The position numbers and the translations under genes were made by a program. From NCBI GenBank assembly GCA_009778425.1, contig WRJU01000172.1:1-8142 (forward strand): DNA of 8,142 nucleotides, written 5' to 3'. Origin of the DNA: Pseudomonadota bacterium (lineage in GTDB: Bacteria; Pseudomonadota; Gammaproteobacteria; Burkholderiales; Rhodocyclaceae). Below, piece after piece: positions 1 through 7,388 of this stretch; the stretch's first letter is position 1; each line of letters opens with the position of its first letter. The notes beneath the pieces were generated by a model, which saw nothing but the letters and a program-made list of their open reading frames with translations, was not told where the DNA came from and ran no database searches.

Positions 1-1482
1 GAACGCACCTTGCGCGCGTATCAGGCGGTGGATTTCGACGATCTCATCGCGCTGCCGGTGCGCCTGTTCGAGGAGAACGCGCAAGCCGTCGAGCGATGGC
101 AGAACCGGCTGCGTTACCTGCTCGTCGATGAATATCAGGATACGAATCGCGCGCAATACCGGCTGTTGCGCCAGTTGGCCGGGGTGCGCGGGGCGTTTAC
201 GGCGGTCGGCGACGACGATCAGGCGATTTACGCCTGGCGCGGGGCGGACGTGGAGAACCTGCGGCAGTTGCAGGTGGATTTCCCCCGGCTCAAGGTCATC
301 AAACTGGAACAGAATTACCGCTCTTCGAGGCGCATCCTGGAGGCGGCCAACCGGGTTATCGCGCATAACGAAAAGCTGTTCGAGAAACGCTTGTGGTCGG
401 AACACGGCATGGGCGAGCCGGTCGTCGCCACGGGTTGCCGCGATGCCGAGCACGAAGCCGAATGGGTGGCGATGAAAATCAACGCGCACCGGTTTCAACA
501 TCGCACCCGTTACCGCGACTACGCCATTCTGTATCGCGGCAACCATCAGGCCCGGCTCGTGGAGGAACAGTTGCGCAATCTGCGTATTCCTTACCTGCTC
601 TCGGGCGGGCAGAGTTTTTTCGAGCGTTCCGAGATACGCGACATCACCGCCTGGCTGCGGTTGCTGGCGAACGGGGACGACGATCTGGCGTTCATCCGCT
701 CCATCACCGTGCCCCGGCGCGGCATCGGCCCCGGAACCATCGAAGCCTTGGGCAGTTATGCGGGCAGCCGCCACGCGAGTTTTTTTGCCTCGGCTTCCGA
801 GGAGGGGCTGGCCGGACGCCTACAGCCTCGCCAGCTTGAAAGCGTGCGGGAGTTTGCCGCTTTCGTCGGGCACATGCAGCGGCGTGCGGGGACGGAACCG
901 GCAGGGCAGGTGCTGGCCGCGCTATTGGCGGCGATTCACTACGAGAGTTGGCTCTTTACGCACTTTGAACACCGCGAGGCGGAGACAAAATGGCGCAACG
1001 TCTCGGACTTCATCGACTGGCTTGGCCGACGTGGTGAGGAGGACGGCAAGAATCTGATCGAACTGACTCAGACGATTGCGCTCGCTTCGATGCTCGACAA
1101 GGAAGACCCCGATTTCGACGGTGTACAGCTTGCCACCCTGCATGCGGCGAAAGGGTTGGAATTTCCGCATGTTTTCCTGATCGGCGCCGAGGAGGGCCTG
1201 TTGCCGCATCAGAGCAGCATCGACGAGGGGAAAATCGACGAAGAGCGGCGGCTGATGTATGTGGGCATCACCCGCGCACAGAGGAGCCTGAATGTGACGT
1301 GGTGCGAGCGCCGCAAGGCGGGCAGGGAACAGAGGGCGTGCGAGCCGTCGCGCTTCATCAATGAGATGGGCGAGGATGTGCAGGTCAATGGCCGCGAGCA
1401 GCGCAACGCGCCCCTCTCAAAGGAGGAAGGGCGCGCGCGGCTGGCGGGTTTGATGGCGATGCTCGAAGCGGGTCGGATGTAA
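1..1482 (+). CDS. rep: ATP-dependent DNA helicase Rep, 5' end cut by window edge
   Basis: This is the last 493 codons of a superfamily 1A (UvrD/Rep) 3'-5' DNA helicase, which unwinds DNA at stalled forks and removes bound proteins ahead of the replisome. The reading frame is open from base 1, so the TTG at base 10 is not a real start. E. coli Rep has about 673 residues, so about 180 are missing here, including the Walker A loop. Visible motifs in order: motif II (Walker B) DEYQDTN near base 127, motif III VGDDDQAIYAWRGA near 208, motif IV QNYRSS near 310, motif V with TLHAAKGLEF near 1135, and motif VI YVGITRAQR near 1260. The stretch GLLPHQSSIDEGKIDEERR closely resembles E. coli Rep and favours Rep over UvrD or PcrA. 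The stop is TAA at 1480-1482. No clear intrinsic terminator follows. Confidence 0.95.
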   Translation, partial: ERTLRAYQAVDFDDLIALPVRLFEENAQAVERWQNRLRYLLVDEYQDTNRAQYRLLRQLAGVRGAFTAVGDDDQAIYAWRGADVENLRQLQVDFPRLKVIKLEQNYRSSRRILEAANRVIAHNEKLFEKRLWSEHGMGEPVVATGCRDAEHEAEWVAMKINAHRFQHRTRYRDYAILYRGNHQARLVEEQLRNLRIPYLLSGGQSFFERSEIRDITAWLRLLANGDDDLAFIRSITVPRRGIGPGTIEALGSYAGSRHASFFASASEEGLAGRLQPRQLESVREFAAFVGHMQRRAGTEPAGQVLAALLAAIHYESWLFTHFEHREAETKWRNVSDFIDWLGRRGEEDGKNLIELTQTIALASMLDKEDPDFDGVQLATLHAAKGLEFPHVFLIGAEEGLLPHQSSIDEGKIDEERRLMYVGITRAQRSLNVTWCERRKAGREQRACEPSRFINEMGEDVQVNGREQRNAPLSKEEGRARLAGLMAMLEAGRM

Positions 1483-1485
1483 TAT

Positions 1486-1510
1486 ACTCATACATTTAAA
1501 TGGAATGAGT
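1486..1510. repeat. AT-rich inverted repeat downstream of rep
   Basis: Outer arms ACTCAT (1486-1491) and ATGAGT (1505-1510) are perfectly complementary and flank a self-complementary ATTTAAAT core (1494-1501). The element sits four bases after the rep stop and upstream of the likely yfiR promoter. No T-run follows, so it is a poor intrinsic terminator on the plus strand. It could be an operator, a 3'-end stem of the rep mRNA, or chance. The dyad itself is seen directly; any role is inferred. Confidence 0.45.
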
Positions 1511-1523
1511 GCCTATTCCCGGC

Positions 1524-1552
1524 TCGTCATGGATGTGCTGCCGCCGTATACT
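1524..1552 (+). promoter_or_regulatory. candidate sigma-70 promoter for yfiR-yfiN
   Basis: A -10 box TATACT (1547-1552, 5 of 6 to consensus) lies 17 bases after a -35-like TCGTCA (1524-1529, 4 of 6). The expected transcription start is near 1559, which gives a leader of only about 22 bases before the yfiR ATG. This is the best promoter match in the rep-yfiR gap. It is read by eye and not experimentally supported. Confidence 0.4.
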
Positions 1553-1558
1553 GTCCTG

Positions 1559-1576
1559 TACCTATAGTAGGTGGAG
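1559..1576 (+). promoter_or_regulatory. yfiR ribosome binding site overlapped by a small hairpin
   Basis: The Shine-Dalgarno-like stretch AGGTGGAG (1569-1576) ends four bases before the ATG at 1581 and decides that start over the upstream in-frame GTG at 1509. The inverted repeat ACCTA (1560-1564) / TAGGT (1568-1572), with a three-base loop, covers the first half of this site. It also lies at the predicted 5' end of the mRNA. The hairpin is short, so its stability in cells is uncertain. Confidence 0.5.
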
Positions 1577-1580
1577 CTTC

Positions 1581-2135
1581 ATGAGACAACTTTTTTTCTC
1601 CTTGTTGGCGTTCGTGTGCGCCCTGATGATGTTTGCCTCGCCGCGCTTCATTCAGGAGGCGCGGGGCGCCGATGATGACGGGACGCAGGCTTCTGAGCTG
1701 GCGACCGTTTTCTGGGGCATCGTTGCTTATACGCGCTGGCCGGACGCAAAAGGGGTGTTGCGGGTTTGCCTGTCCGGGGATGACCGGCATTTGGCGATGA
1801 TCCGCCGGTCTGCCATTGAGTTGAAGCATAGGGCCATTACTCTTTTCACGCCGGAAAAAGCCGCAAGCGCATGTGACATCGTTTATGTTTCCGGCGCAAG
1901 CGCGGACGATGTGGGAAAATTGTCGCGTTCGCTCAACGGCGCGCCGGTATTGACCATTGGCGATGGCGGAGAGTTTTGCAACATGGGCGGGATGTTCTGC
2001 CTGTTGCCCGATGGTGGGGGAGGCGGCGAAAAGAGCATTGACGGGTTCGCCGTGAATCAGGAAGCCATTTCGCGCAGCCCTTTGCGGGTCAATCCGCAAG
2101 TGCTGCGTTTATCAAAGCGTAATCAGGAGCGTTAG
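1581..2135 (+). CDS. yfiR: YfiR family periplasmic repressor of diguanylate cyclase YfiN
   Basis: This 184-residue protein belongs to the YfiR (DUF4154) family. YfiR acts in the periplasm, where it binds the sensor domain of the cyclase YfiN and holds it inactive; envelope stress or a change in thiol redox state releases it. Residues 1 to about 30 form a signal peptide: Arg2, a hydrophobic run from Leu4 to Phe18, and a likely cut near ARGA-DDD. Four mature cysteines occur at 63, 98, 133 and 140. The seven-residue spacing of the last pair and the wide spacing of the first match the two disulfides of Pseudomonas YfiR. The end of the protein, FAVNQEAISRSPLRVNPQVL, is the family's C-terminal signature. 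A run of five glycines (145-149) follows the second cysteine pair. The start at 1581 is chosen because it has a good ribosome site and begins directly with the signal peptide. It is followed one base later by yfiN and is surely co-transcribed with it. Confidence 0.9.
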   Translation: MRQLFFSLLAFVCALMMFASPRFIQEARGADDDGTQASELATVFWGIVAYTRWPDAKGVLRVCLSGDDRHLAMIRRSAIELKHRAITLFTPEKAASACDIVYVSGASADDVGKLSRSLNGAPVLTIGDGGEFCNMGGMFCLLPDGGGGGEKSIDGFAVNQEAISRSPLRVNPQVLRLSKRNQER

Positions 2136-2139
2136 TGTG
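2125..2139 (+). promoter_or_regulatory. ribosome binding site and GTG start of yfiN
   Basis: AGGAG at 2125-2129, inside the last codons of yfiR, stands seven bases before a GTG at 2137. The yfiR TAG ends at 2135, leaving a one-base gap. This spacing supports the GTG start and suggests translational coupling, which would help keep repressor and cyclase in fixed proportion. Confidence 0.75.
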
Positions 2140-3432
2140 AAGGCGGTACGCAAGTCTCTTTTCGGAGTGCTTCGCCACATTATTTTCTGGTCGGTTGCGT
2201 TGTCGCTGCTCGTCAGCAGCGTGATGTTTGTCGCGATTTTTTTTCATACTGTCCGCGTACAACGGGAGGGCAGCATCACGCTCCTTGCCCGTACTGTCGC
2301 CTATGCGACTGAAGCCGCAGTGGTGTTCGGCGACCGTCAGACAGCGACCGAGATACTGGACAAGATACTTGCTGACGAAAAAGGCATTTGCCGGATCACG
2401 ATTTATTCCAAAGCCGGTTCTAACGAAGAGGTATTTGCCCGGGCCAGCAGGTCGTCTTGCGGCAATGCGTCTGCCAGGGGCTGGAAAAAAGCAGTCATCT
2501 CGTTCCTGTCAAGAGGGGCAAAGCGGCCCAGGGTAGACTATGGCGGGGGGCGCCAGGGAGTCGTGGAGCTCGTGGGCGATGGTGCCGTGTACATGAGCTT
2601 TCTGTATCAGGGGACGGCAGTGCTGGCTGTTTGCCTGATCCTGGCGGTATTGATGGCCCGTGTGTCGGCGCGCGAGATGGAACGCCGTTTTGCCACCGAA
2701 CTCGCATCGCTTTCCGGCATGGCACACGCGGCACGGCTCGAAGGCGATTTCACCCGCCGTCTGCCTGCGTTTGAAATCGCCGAGTTCAATGGGCTTGGTC
2801 AGGATTTCAATGCCCTGTTCAGCGAGATACAGACCCGCAACGCGGAACTCGCGCTACGACAGTCGCATCTGGAGACCATCAATCGAACCCTGTCGAGTCA
2901 GGCCATGTGCGATCCCCTGACCGGGCTGGCCAACCGGGCCTGTTTCAGTGAGCAGTTGGAAATTGCCATCGGCAAGGCGCGCATGGGTGGAACCCGGGTC
3001 GGAATCCTGTACATCGACAACGATCACTTCAAGGACATCAATGACAGTTTTGGGCATGCCGCAGGGGATTCCCTGCTGGTCAATGTGGGCAAGCGCCTGA
3101 GCGGCGCGGTGCGCGAAAGCGATCTTGTCGCCCGCTTGGGGGGCGACGAATTCGTGATCCTGCTTGCGCCCGTCAATGGTGAAGACGACCTGCGGCACGT
3201 ATCGAACAAGATTCTGGCCGCAATGTCGCGTAAATTGCGTCTGGCCGAACGGGAAGGGGTGGACATCGAGTTGGGCGTGAGCATCGGCATGGCGGTTTTC
3301 CCGGAACAAGCCAATGACGCGTTTGGCCTGCTTCGCGCGGCGGATCATGCCATGTACCGGGCCAAGCGCCTTGGCCGTGGCCGCGCCTGCATGTATGACC
3401 CTTCCGTCGATGCTGCGCTGGAAGACGAATAA
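2137..3432 (+). CDS. yfiN: membrane diguanylate cyclase YfiN/TpbB (periplasmic sensor-HAMP-GGDEF)
   Basis: This 431-residue inner-membrane enzyme makes c-di-GMP from two GTP and is the expected target of the YfiR encoded just upstream. Layout: membrane segment about 13-36, periplasmic sensor about 37-150, second membrane segment about 153-175, HAMP about 176-235, a helical linker, then GGDEF about 260-420. The sensor motif ATEAAVVFGDRQTATEIL (from about residue 57) and the HAMP stretch FTRRLPAFEIAEFNGLGQDF strongly resemble E. coli YfiN (DgcN). The active site GGDEF is at 335-339, with metal and substrate residues in IDNDHFKDINDSFGHAAGD. The inhibitory I-site RESD (326-329) lies exactly five residues before GGDEF, so product inhibition should be possible. 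Two cysteines (85 and 108) fall in the periplasmic part. No EAL or HD-GYP domain is present. Orthology to YfiN is inferred from the sensor, HAMP and yfiR linkage together; yfiB does not follow. Confidence 0.9.
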   Translation: MKAVRKSLFGVLRHIIFWSVALSLLVSSVMFVAIFFHTVRVQREGSITLLARTVAYATEAAVVFGDRQTATEILDKILADEKGICRITIYSKAGSNEEVFARASRSSCGNASARGWKKAVISFLSRGAKRPRVDYGGGRQGVVELVGDGAVYMSFLYQGTAVLAVCLILAVLMARVSAREMERRFATELASLSGMAHAARLEGDFTRRLPAFEIAEFNGLGQDFNALFSEIQTRNAELALRQSHLETINRTLSSQAMCDPLTGLANRACFSEQLEIAIGKARMGGTRVGILYIDNDHFKDINDSFGHAAGDSLLVNVGKRLSGAVRESDLVARLGGDEFVILLAPVNGEDDLRHVSNKILAAMSRKLRLAEREGVDIELGVSIGMAVFPEQANDAFGLLRAADHAMYRAKRLGRGRACMYDPSVDAALEDE

Positions 3433-3454
3433 CGAAGCCTCCCCTGGTCGCCTT

Positions 3455-3481
3455 CCCAATCCTTTCTCTTTTGCGAATGGG
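3455..3481. terminator. weak hairpin in the convergent yfiN/dgc gap
   Basis: The 50 bases between the two converging stops contain CCCAATC (3455-3461) and GAATGGG (3475-3481), which pair at six of seven positions around a 13-base pyrimidine-rich loop. There is no proper U-run on either strand. It may help end transcription from one or both sides, but it is a poor match to an intrinsic terminator and nothing better is visible in the gap. Confidence 0.2.
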
Positions 3482-3482
3482 C

Positions 3483-5744
3483 TCAGCCGATTTCTACCCG
3501 GTTGCGCCCATTGCGTTTGGCTTCATACAGGGCGTGGTCGGCGCGTGACAGCGTTTTGTCAGCACTGGGGTCGGTATGGTTCATGATGGTGACGCCGATG
3601 CTGGCGGTGGCGCGGATGGGTACGTCGTTGTAGGTGAGCGGGGTCTCTTCGAGCACCTTGCGTATCCGTTCGGCGAGGCCAAGCGCGCCTTCACGGTTGG
3701 ATTGCGGCATCAGGATGGCAAACTCCTCGCCTCCCAGGCGGGCCAGCATGTCGGATTCACGCAGCAGTTTGCGCGCCTGCCGCACGACGTGGCAGAGCAC
3801 GGCATCACCGGCGGCATGGGTATATGTATCGTTGATCTGCTTGAAATGGTCGATGTCGATCATCAGGACGGCGGCTTCGCCCGGATAGCGAGTCAGGCGC
3901 GCGCGTTCGCGCTCGATGCTCTCGAAGAAGGCGCGGCGGTTGGGGATGCCGGTGAGCGGGTCGGATGTGGCCAGTTGCCAGAGTTCGCGCGCGTGGCGCT
4001 TGCGCTGCGAGATGTCGCGGTAGATGTAGAGGAAACCGATCAGGTTTTCATGCAGGCGGATCGGGATGAAATCGCGCTCGATCCAGCGGCCATCCTTGAA
4101 GCGGATCTCTTCTCCATACGAGGGGCGAGCGGCTGCGCGCATTTCTTCGACATGGTTCAGGAAAACCTGGCTGTCCTCGGCGACGCGGCTGCTGAACACC
4201 ATCAAAGGGTGTATGGGTTTGCCCAGGACGTATTCTTCGGTTCCCGGCAGGCCGAGCAGCTCAAATACGTCTTGATTGAGCAGGACGATACGGCCCTGGA
4301 GGTCTTCCATGATGAGCGAGCCGGGGAAGTTCTCCACTACGGCGTTGAGATGGGAGTGCGCGATTGCGAGTTCCTCGCGCGCCGTTTTTTGTTGAGTGAA
4401 ATCCTGCTTGGTGGCGACGAAGTGCTGGATGACGCCTTCACTGTCGAGCGCGGGCGCGATGGTGAGCAGTTCGTCGTAGAGGCTGCCGTCCTTGCGCCGA
4501 TTGACGATCTCTCCGTGCCAGACCCGACCGGAAAGGATGGTTTGCCACATGTGCGCGTAAAAGGCTTTGTCCTGCTTCCCGGATTTGGTCAGGGCGCTCG
4601 GATTTTTGCCGATGGCCTCGGCTGCCGTATAACCGGTCAAGGCGGTAAAAGCCGGGTTGCACCATTCAATGATGCCATTCGGTTTTGTGATGACAACGGC
4701 GTTGGCGCAGGCATTGAGCGAACTCTCCAGCAAAGAGCGTTGCGCTTCGATTTTGGAGAGACGTTCGCGCTGATGGCGGCTGGCGTGACGGAAAAATAGA
4801 TAGCCGAAAAGCACACAGGTCATGCCGATGATCATCAGCAGCATGATGGTCATGTTGTTGCGCTGAACTTTAATGACGGTATCTTTTAGCAGTTTGTCGC
4901 GGTCGGCGGCCCAGGTGATGCCGATGGGCAATTGCGGATGCCGACGGTGGGCAACGATCAAGTGTCGGGCATCGATTGCCGTCAGTTCCCTTGCACTGGA
5001 CGATTCTCCATTCTGCCAGCGTTCGACGGTTTCGCGTTCAAACATCAACAGGGCGGGATCCGTCCGCATGGTATCGAACAGCCGTAGGCCATCGGAGCGC
5101 AGCAGCGCGATGCGGGGAGACAGCGTATCGGGGATGCTGGCGATCCGGCGCAGCAGGTATCCAATATCAAGGGTGGCGACCAGGGTTTTTTCCTGTTCGT
5201 TAGCGTCAGGCAAGCGGGTGTGAATGATCGGGATGAAACCCTGGTCTGGCGTGTTTCTGGCGTTGTCGGTCAGGGGGGTGCTATTGGAAAAGTCGTACCC
5301 CATGTGCGCTGGCCCGATGCGCAATAAGTCACCGGACGGCTGTGGATAGGCGGGGTAGGCGCTGAGGTCGAGGATGCGCCCGACATTGTCCGCCGTCGTG
5401 CTGACGGTGATTTTGCCTTGTGAATCGATGGACGAGATTGAATTCAGGTAAGGAACATTGTTCAGGGCGTTCAGGATGGCGTCGGTCTGGATAGGCTTGT
5501 GCGCGGCGGCGTCGAGCACGGCTTTCAGTCTGTTGTCGATGTTTTGCAGCAGCAGGCCGATGTCGTGGCTGATGAAGGCCGTATCGTGTTCGGCGATGGA
5601 GATATAGATTTTATTTTGCTGCCTGATCTGGACATCGGATTGGTACAGGTACGCAAAGGCACACAGCACTACGCACAACGCGAATACGGTGGCGAAGGCA
5701 AAATCGGCGGTGAGGAAGCGGAGACGTTTGTTCAGTTTGTCCAT
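3483..5744 (-). CDS. membrane diguanylate cyclase, Cache-like sensor, two PAS domains and GGEEF
   Basis: This 753-residue inner-membrane protein should make c-di-GMP in response to a periplasmic signal and a cytoplasmic signal. Layout: membrane segment about 13-34; a large periplasmic domain about 35-294, of the dCache type by its long N-terminal helix (about 45-80) and size; membrane segment about 299-318; coiled helix about 325-340; PAS about 340-452, with WCNPAFTALTGYTAAEAIGK and a WHGEIVNRRKDGSLY stretch; PAS about 463-580, ending in YIYRDISQRKR; GGDEF domain about 593-753. The active site is GGEEF (671-675), with IDIDHFKQINDTYTHAAGD before it. The inhibitory RESD (662-665) is intact. There is no EAL domain. 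The ATG at 5744 gives a natural N-terminus but has no clear Shine-Dalgarno. It is last in a same-strand row after ilvA (77-base gap) and converges on yfiN. The ligands of the Cache and PAS domains cannot be read from the sequence. Confidence 0.92.
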   Translation of the reverse strand: MDKLNKRLRFLTADFAFATVFALCVVLCAFAYLYQSDVQIRQQNKIYISIAEHDTAFISHDIGLLLQNIDNRLKAVLDAAAHKPIQTDAILNALNNVPYLNSISSIDSQGKITVSTTADNVGRILDLSAYPAYPQPSGDLLRIGPAHMGYDFSNSTPLTDNARNTPDQGFIPIIHTRLPDANEQEKTLVATLDIGYLLRRIASIPDTLSPRIALLRSDGLRLFDTMRTDPALLMFERETVERWQNGESSSARELTAIDARHLIVAHRRHPQLPIGITWAADRDKLLKDTVIKVQRNNMTIMLLMIIGMTCVLFGYLFFRHASRHQRERLSKIEAQRSLLESSLNACANAVVITKPNGIIEWCNPAFTALTGYTAAEAIGKNPSALTKSGKQDKAFYAHMWQTILSGRVWHGEIVNRRKDGSLYDELLTIAPALDSEGVIQHFVATKQDFTQQKTAREELAIAHSHLNAVVENFPGSLIMEDLQGRIVLLNQDVFELLGLPGTEEYVLGKPIHPLMVFSSRVAEDSQVFLNHVEEMRAAARPSYGEEIRFKDGRWIERDFIPIRLHENLIGFLYIYRDISQRKRHARELWQLATSDPLTGIPNRRAFFESIERERARLTRYPGEAAVLMIDIDHFKQINDTYTHAAGDAVLCHVVRQARKLLRESDMLARLGGEEFAILMPQSNREGALGLAERIRKVLEETPLTYNDVPIRATASIGVTIMNHTDPSADKTLSRADHALYEAKRNGRNRVEIG

Positions 5745-5780
5745 CGTGTGCCAGAGCGCAAACGCTGAGACGATAACACG
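5745..5780 (-). promoter_or_regulatory. nested inverted repeat in the leader of the Cache-PAS-GGEEF gene
   Basis: Reading the minus strand, CGTGT (5780-5776) can pair with ACACG (5749-5745), which touches the ATG. Inside, AGCG (5766-5763) pairs with CGCT (5758-5755) around a four-base loop. No Shine-Dalgarno is visible before this start. The element may fold the start region and limit translation, but the outer stem is only five base pairs with long internal loops. The rest of the 77-base ilvA-dgc gap shows no terminator or strong promoter. Confidence 0.25.
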
Positions 5781-5821
5781 CTACCGGGCAGGAGTGCGTG
5801 ATGCACGGTTGCGGTTTATCC

Positions 5822-7339
5822 TTATCCCAGGAAGAGCCGGTAGGCGGGGTTGTGGGTTTCTTCGGTGTATTCGTAGCCGGGCTGACGGAGAAATTCAGCA
5901 AAACTGGCCTGATCGCCTGGTGGAACCTGCATGCCGACGAGTACGCGCCCGAAATCCGCGCCATGGTTGCGATAGTGGAACAGGCTGATGTTCCAGTCCG
6001 AACGCAGGCGGGAGAGAAAATCCACCAGCGCGCCGGGGCGCTCCGGGAAAATGAAGCGGTAGAGCACTTCGTTTTCGGCTTGCGGGGCGTGGCCGCCGAC
6101 CATGTAACGAATGTGGGTTTTGGCCATCTCGTTGTCGGTGAGGTCGACGGCAGGCAGTTGGTGACGTTCGAGCAGTTCGACGAGCCGGGCGGCTTCGGCG
6201 CGGTTGTGGATGCTGACGCCGACGAAGATGTGTGCCTGCTCGGCGTCGGCATAGCGGTAGTTGAATTCGGTAATGCTGCGGTTGCCGAGAAGTTGGCAGA
6301 ACTTGCGGAATGACCCCGGCTGCTCGGGAATCGTCACGGCCAGCACGGCTTCGCGCTGCTCGCCCAGTTCGGCGCGCTCGGCAACGAAGCGCAGGCGGTC
6401 GAAATTCATGTTCGCCCCCGAGGCGACCGCGATCAGGTTCTTGTCCCGCAGTTTGTGTTGATGCGCGTAAGCCTTGGCTCCGGCCACGGCGAGCGCGCCA
6501 GAGGGTTCCAGGATGGAGCGGGTGTCTTCAAACACATCCTTGATCGAGGCGCAGATGGCGTCGTTATCGACTTCAACGATCTCATCGACGTACTGTCGGC
6601 ACAGGCGGAAGGTTTCATCGCCCACGCGTTTGACGGCGGTTCCGTCGGCGAATAGGCCGACCTGTTCCAGCGTTACCGGATACCCGGCGGCAAGCGATTG
6701 CGCCATCGCGTTGGCATCGACGGTTTCCACGCCGATGATCCGGATTTCCGGGCGCAAGCGTTTGATGTAGGCCGCGACCCCGGCAATGAGGCCGCCGCCG
6801 CCGATTGCGCAAAACACGGCGTGGATCGGCTCAGGATGGGCGCGCAGGATTTCCATTCCGATCGTGCCTTGCCCGGCGATGACGTCCGGATCATCGTAGG
6901 GGTGGACGAAACTCAGCTTTTCGCGTTTTTCGAGATCAATGGCGTGGGTATGGGCATCGGAATAGGATTCGCCCGCCAGGACGACTTCGCCGCCGCGCGC
7001 GCGCACCGCGTCGATCTTGATCTGCGGCGTGGTTCCGGGCATGACGATGACGGCTCGCGTACCGAGCTTTTGCGCCGATAGCGCCACGCCTTGGGCGTGG
7101 TTGCCCGCCGAGGCGCAGATTACCCCGCGTTTGAGCGCCTGCGGTGAAAGCTGCGCCATCTTGTTGTAGGCGCCTCGCAGCTTGAAGCTGAATACCGGCT
7201 GCATGTCTTCGCGCTTGAGGAGAATGCGGTTGCAAGTCCGGGCGGAAAGGTCGGCGGCAAGATCGAGCGGCGTTTCGATGGCAACGTCGTACACCCTGGC
7301 GTTGAGAATGCGTTCCAGATAGTCGGGGGTGCAGGTCAT
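5822..7339 (-). CDS. ilvA: biosynthetic threonine deaminase (threonine ammonia-lyase)
   Basis: This 505-residue cytoplasmic enzyme uses pyridoxal phosphate to turn threonine into 2-oxobutanoate and ammonia, the first committed step of isoleucine synthesis. The length is close to E. coli IlvA (514). The catalytic lysine is Lys53 in SFKLRGAY, the substrate and cofactor loop SAGNHAQG is at 77-84, and the phosphate-binding GGGGL is at 180-184. The fold-type II catalytic domain runs to about residue 320. Two ACT-like regulatory modules follow; recognisable stretches are TIPEQPGSFRKFCQLLGNRS in the first and FPERPGALVDFLSRLRSDWN in the second. This two-module C-terminus is that of the isoleucine-inhibited, valine-activated biosynthetic form, not the short catabolic TdcB. 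CAAGG at 7350-7346, six bases before the ATG, is a modest ribosome site. The gene follows ptsN after 49 bases, so it may be co-transcribed; no clear promoter is visible in that gap. Confidence 0.97.
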   Translation of the reverse strand: MTCTPDYLERILNARVYDVAIETPLDLAADLSARTCNRILLKREDMQPVFSFKLRGAYNKMAQLSPQALKRGVICASAGNHAQGVALSAQKLGTRAVIVMPGTTPQIKIDAVRARGGEVVLAGESYSDAHTHAIDLEKREKLSFVHPYDDPDVIAGQGTIGMEILRAHPEPIHAVFCAIGGGGLIAGVAAYIKRLRPEIRIIGVETVDANAMAQSLAAGYPVTLEQVGLFADGTAVKRVGDETFRLCRQYVDEIVEVDNDAICASIKDVFEDTRSILEPSGALAVAGAKAYAHQHKLRDKNLIAVASGANMNFDRLRFVAERAELGEQREAVLAVTIPEQPGSFRKFCQLLGNRSITEFNYRYADAEQAHIFVGVSIHNRAEAARLVELLERHQLPAVDLTDNEMAKTHIRYMVGGHAPQAENEVLYRFIFPERPGALVDFLSRLRSDWNISLFHYRNHGADFGRVLVGMQVPPGDQASFAEFLRQPGYEYTEETHNPAYRLFLG

Positions 7340-7388
7340 GGCATGCCTTGAGGTTGTTTTGGAAAGGATACTGGATACGGCGGGTCGG

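Noticed and set aside
1483..1488. A second TATACT box directly after the rep stop codon
   Set aside because: The matching -35 position (around 1460) has nothing close to TTGACA. It may still matter as part of the dyad, so it is noted only there.
1509..1580. N-terminal extension of yfiR from a GTG at 1509
   Set aside because: It has no ribosome site, would cross the likely promoter, and would put 24 non-signal residues before a proper signal peptide.
2854..3459. A 201-codon minus-strand frame opposite the yfiN GGDEF region
   Set aside because: It is antisense to a highly conserved catalytic domain and has no recognisable motif.
3576..4799. A 407-codon open frame on the plus strand, opposite the Cache-PAS-GGEEF gene
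   Set aside because: It lies wholly antisense to conserved PAS and GGDEF coding sequence, has no recognisable domain or ribosome site, and is the kind of long shadow frame expected in GC-rich DNA.
5611..6252. A 213-codon minus-strand frame across the ilvA 3' end and the dgc 5' end
   Set aside because: It is out of frame with both well-supported genes and is rich in Ser, Thr, Pro and Arg, typical of a frame shadow.
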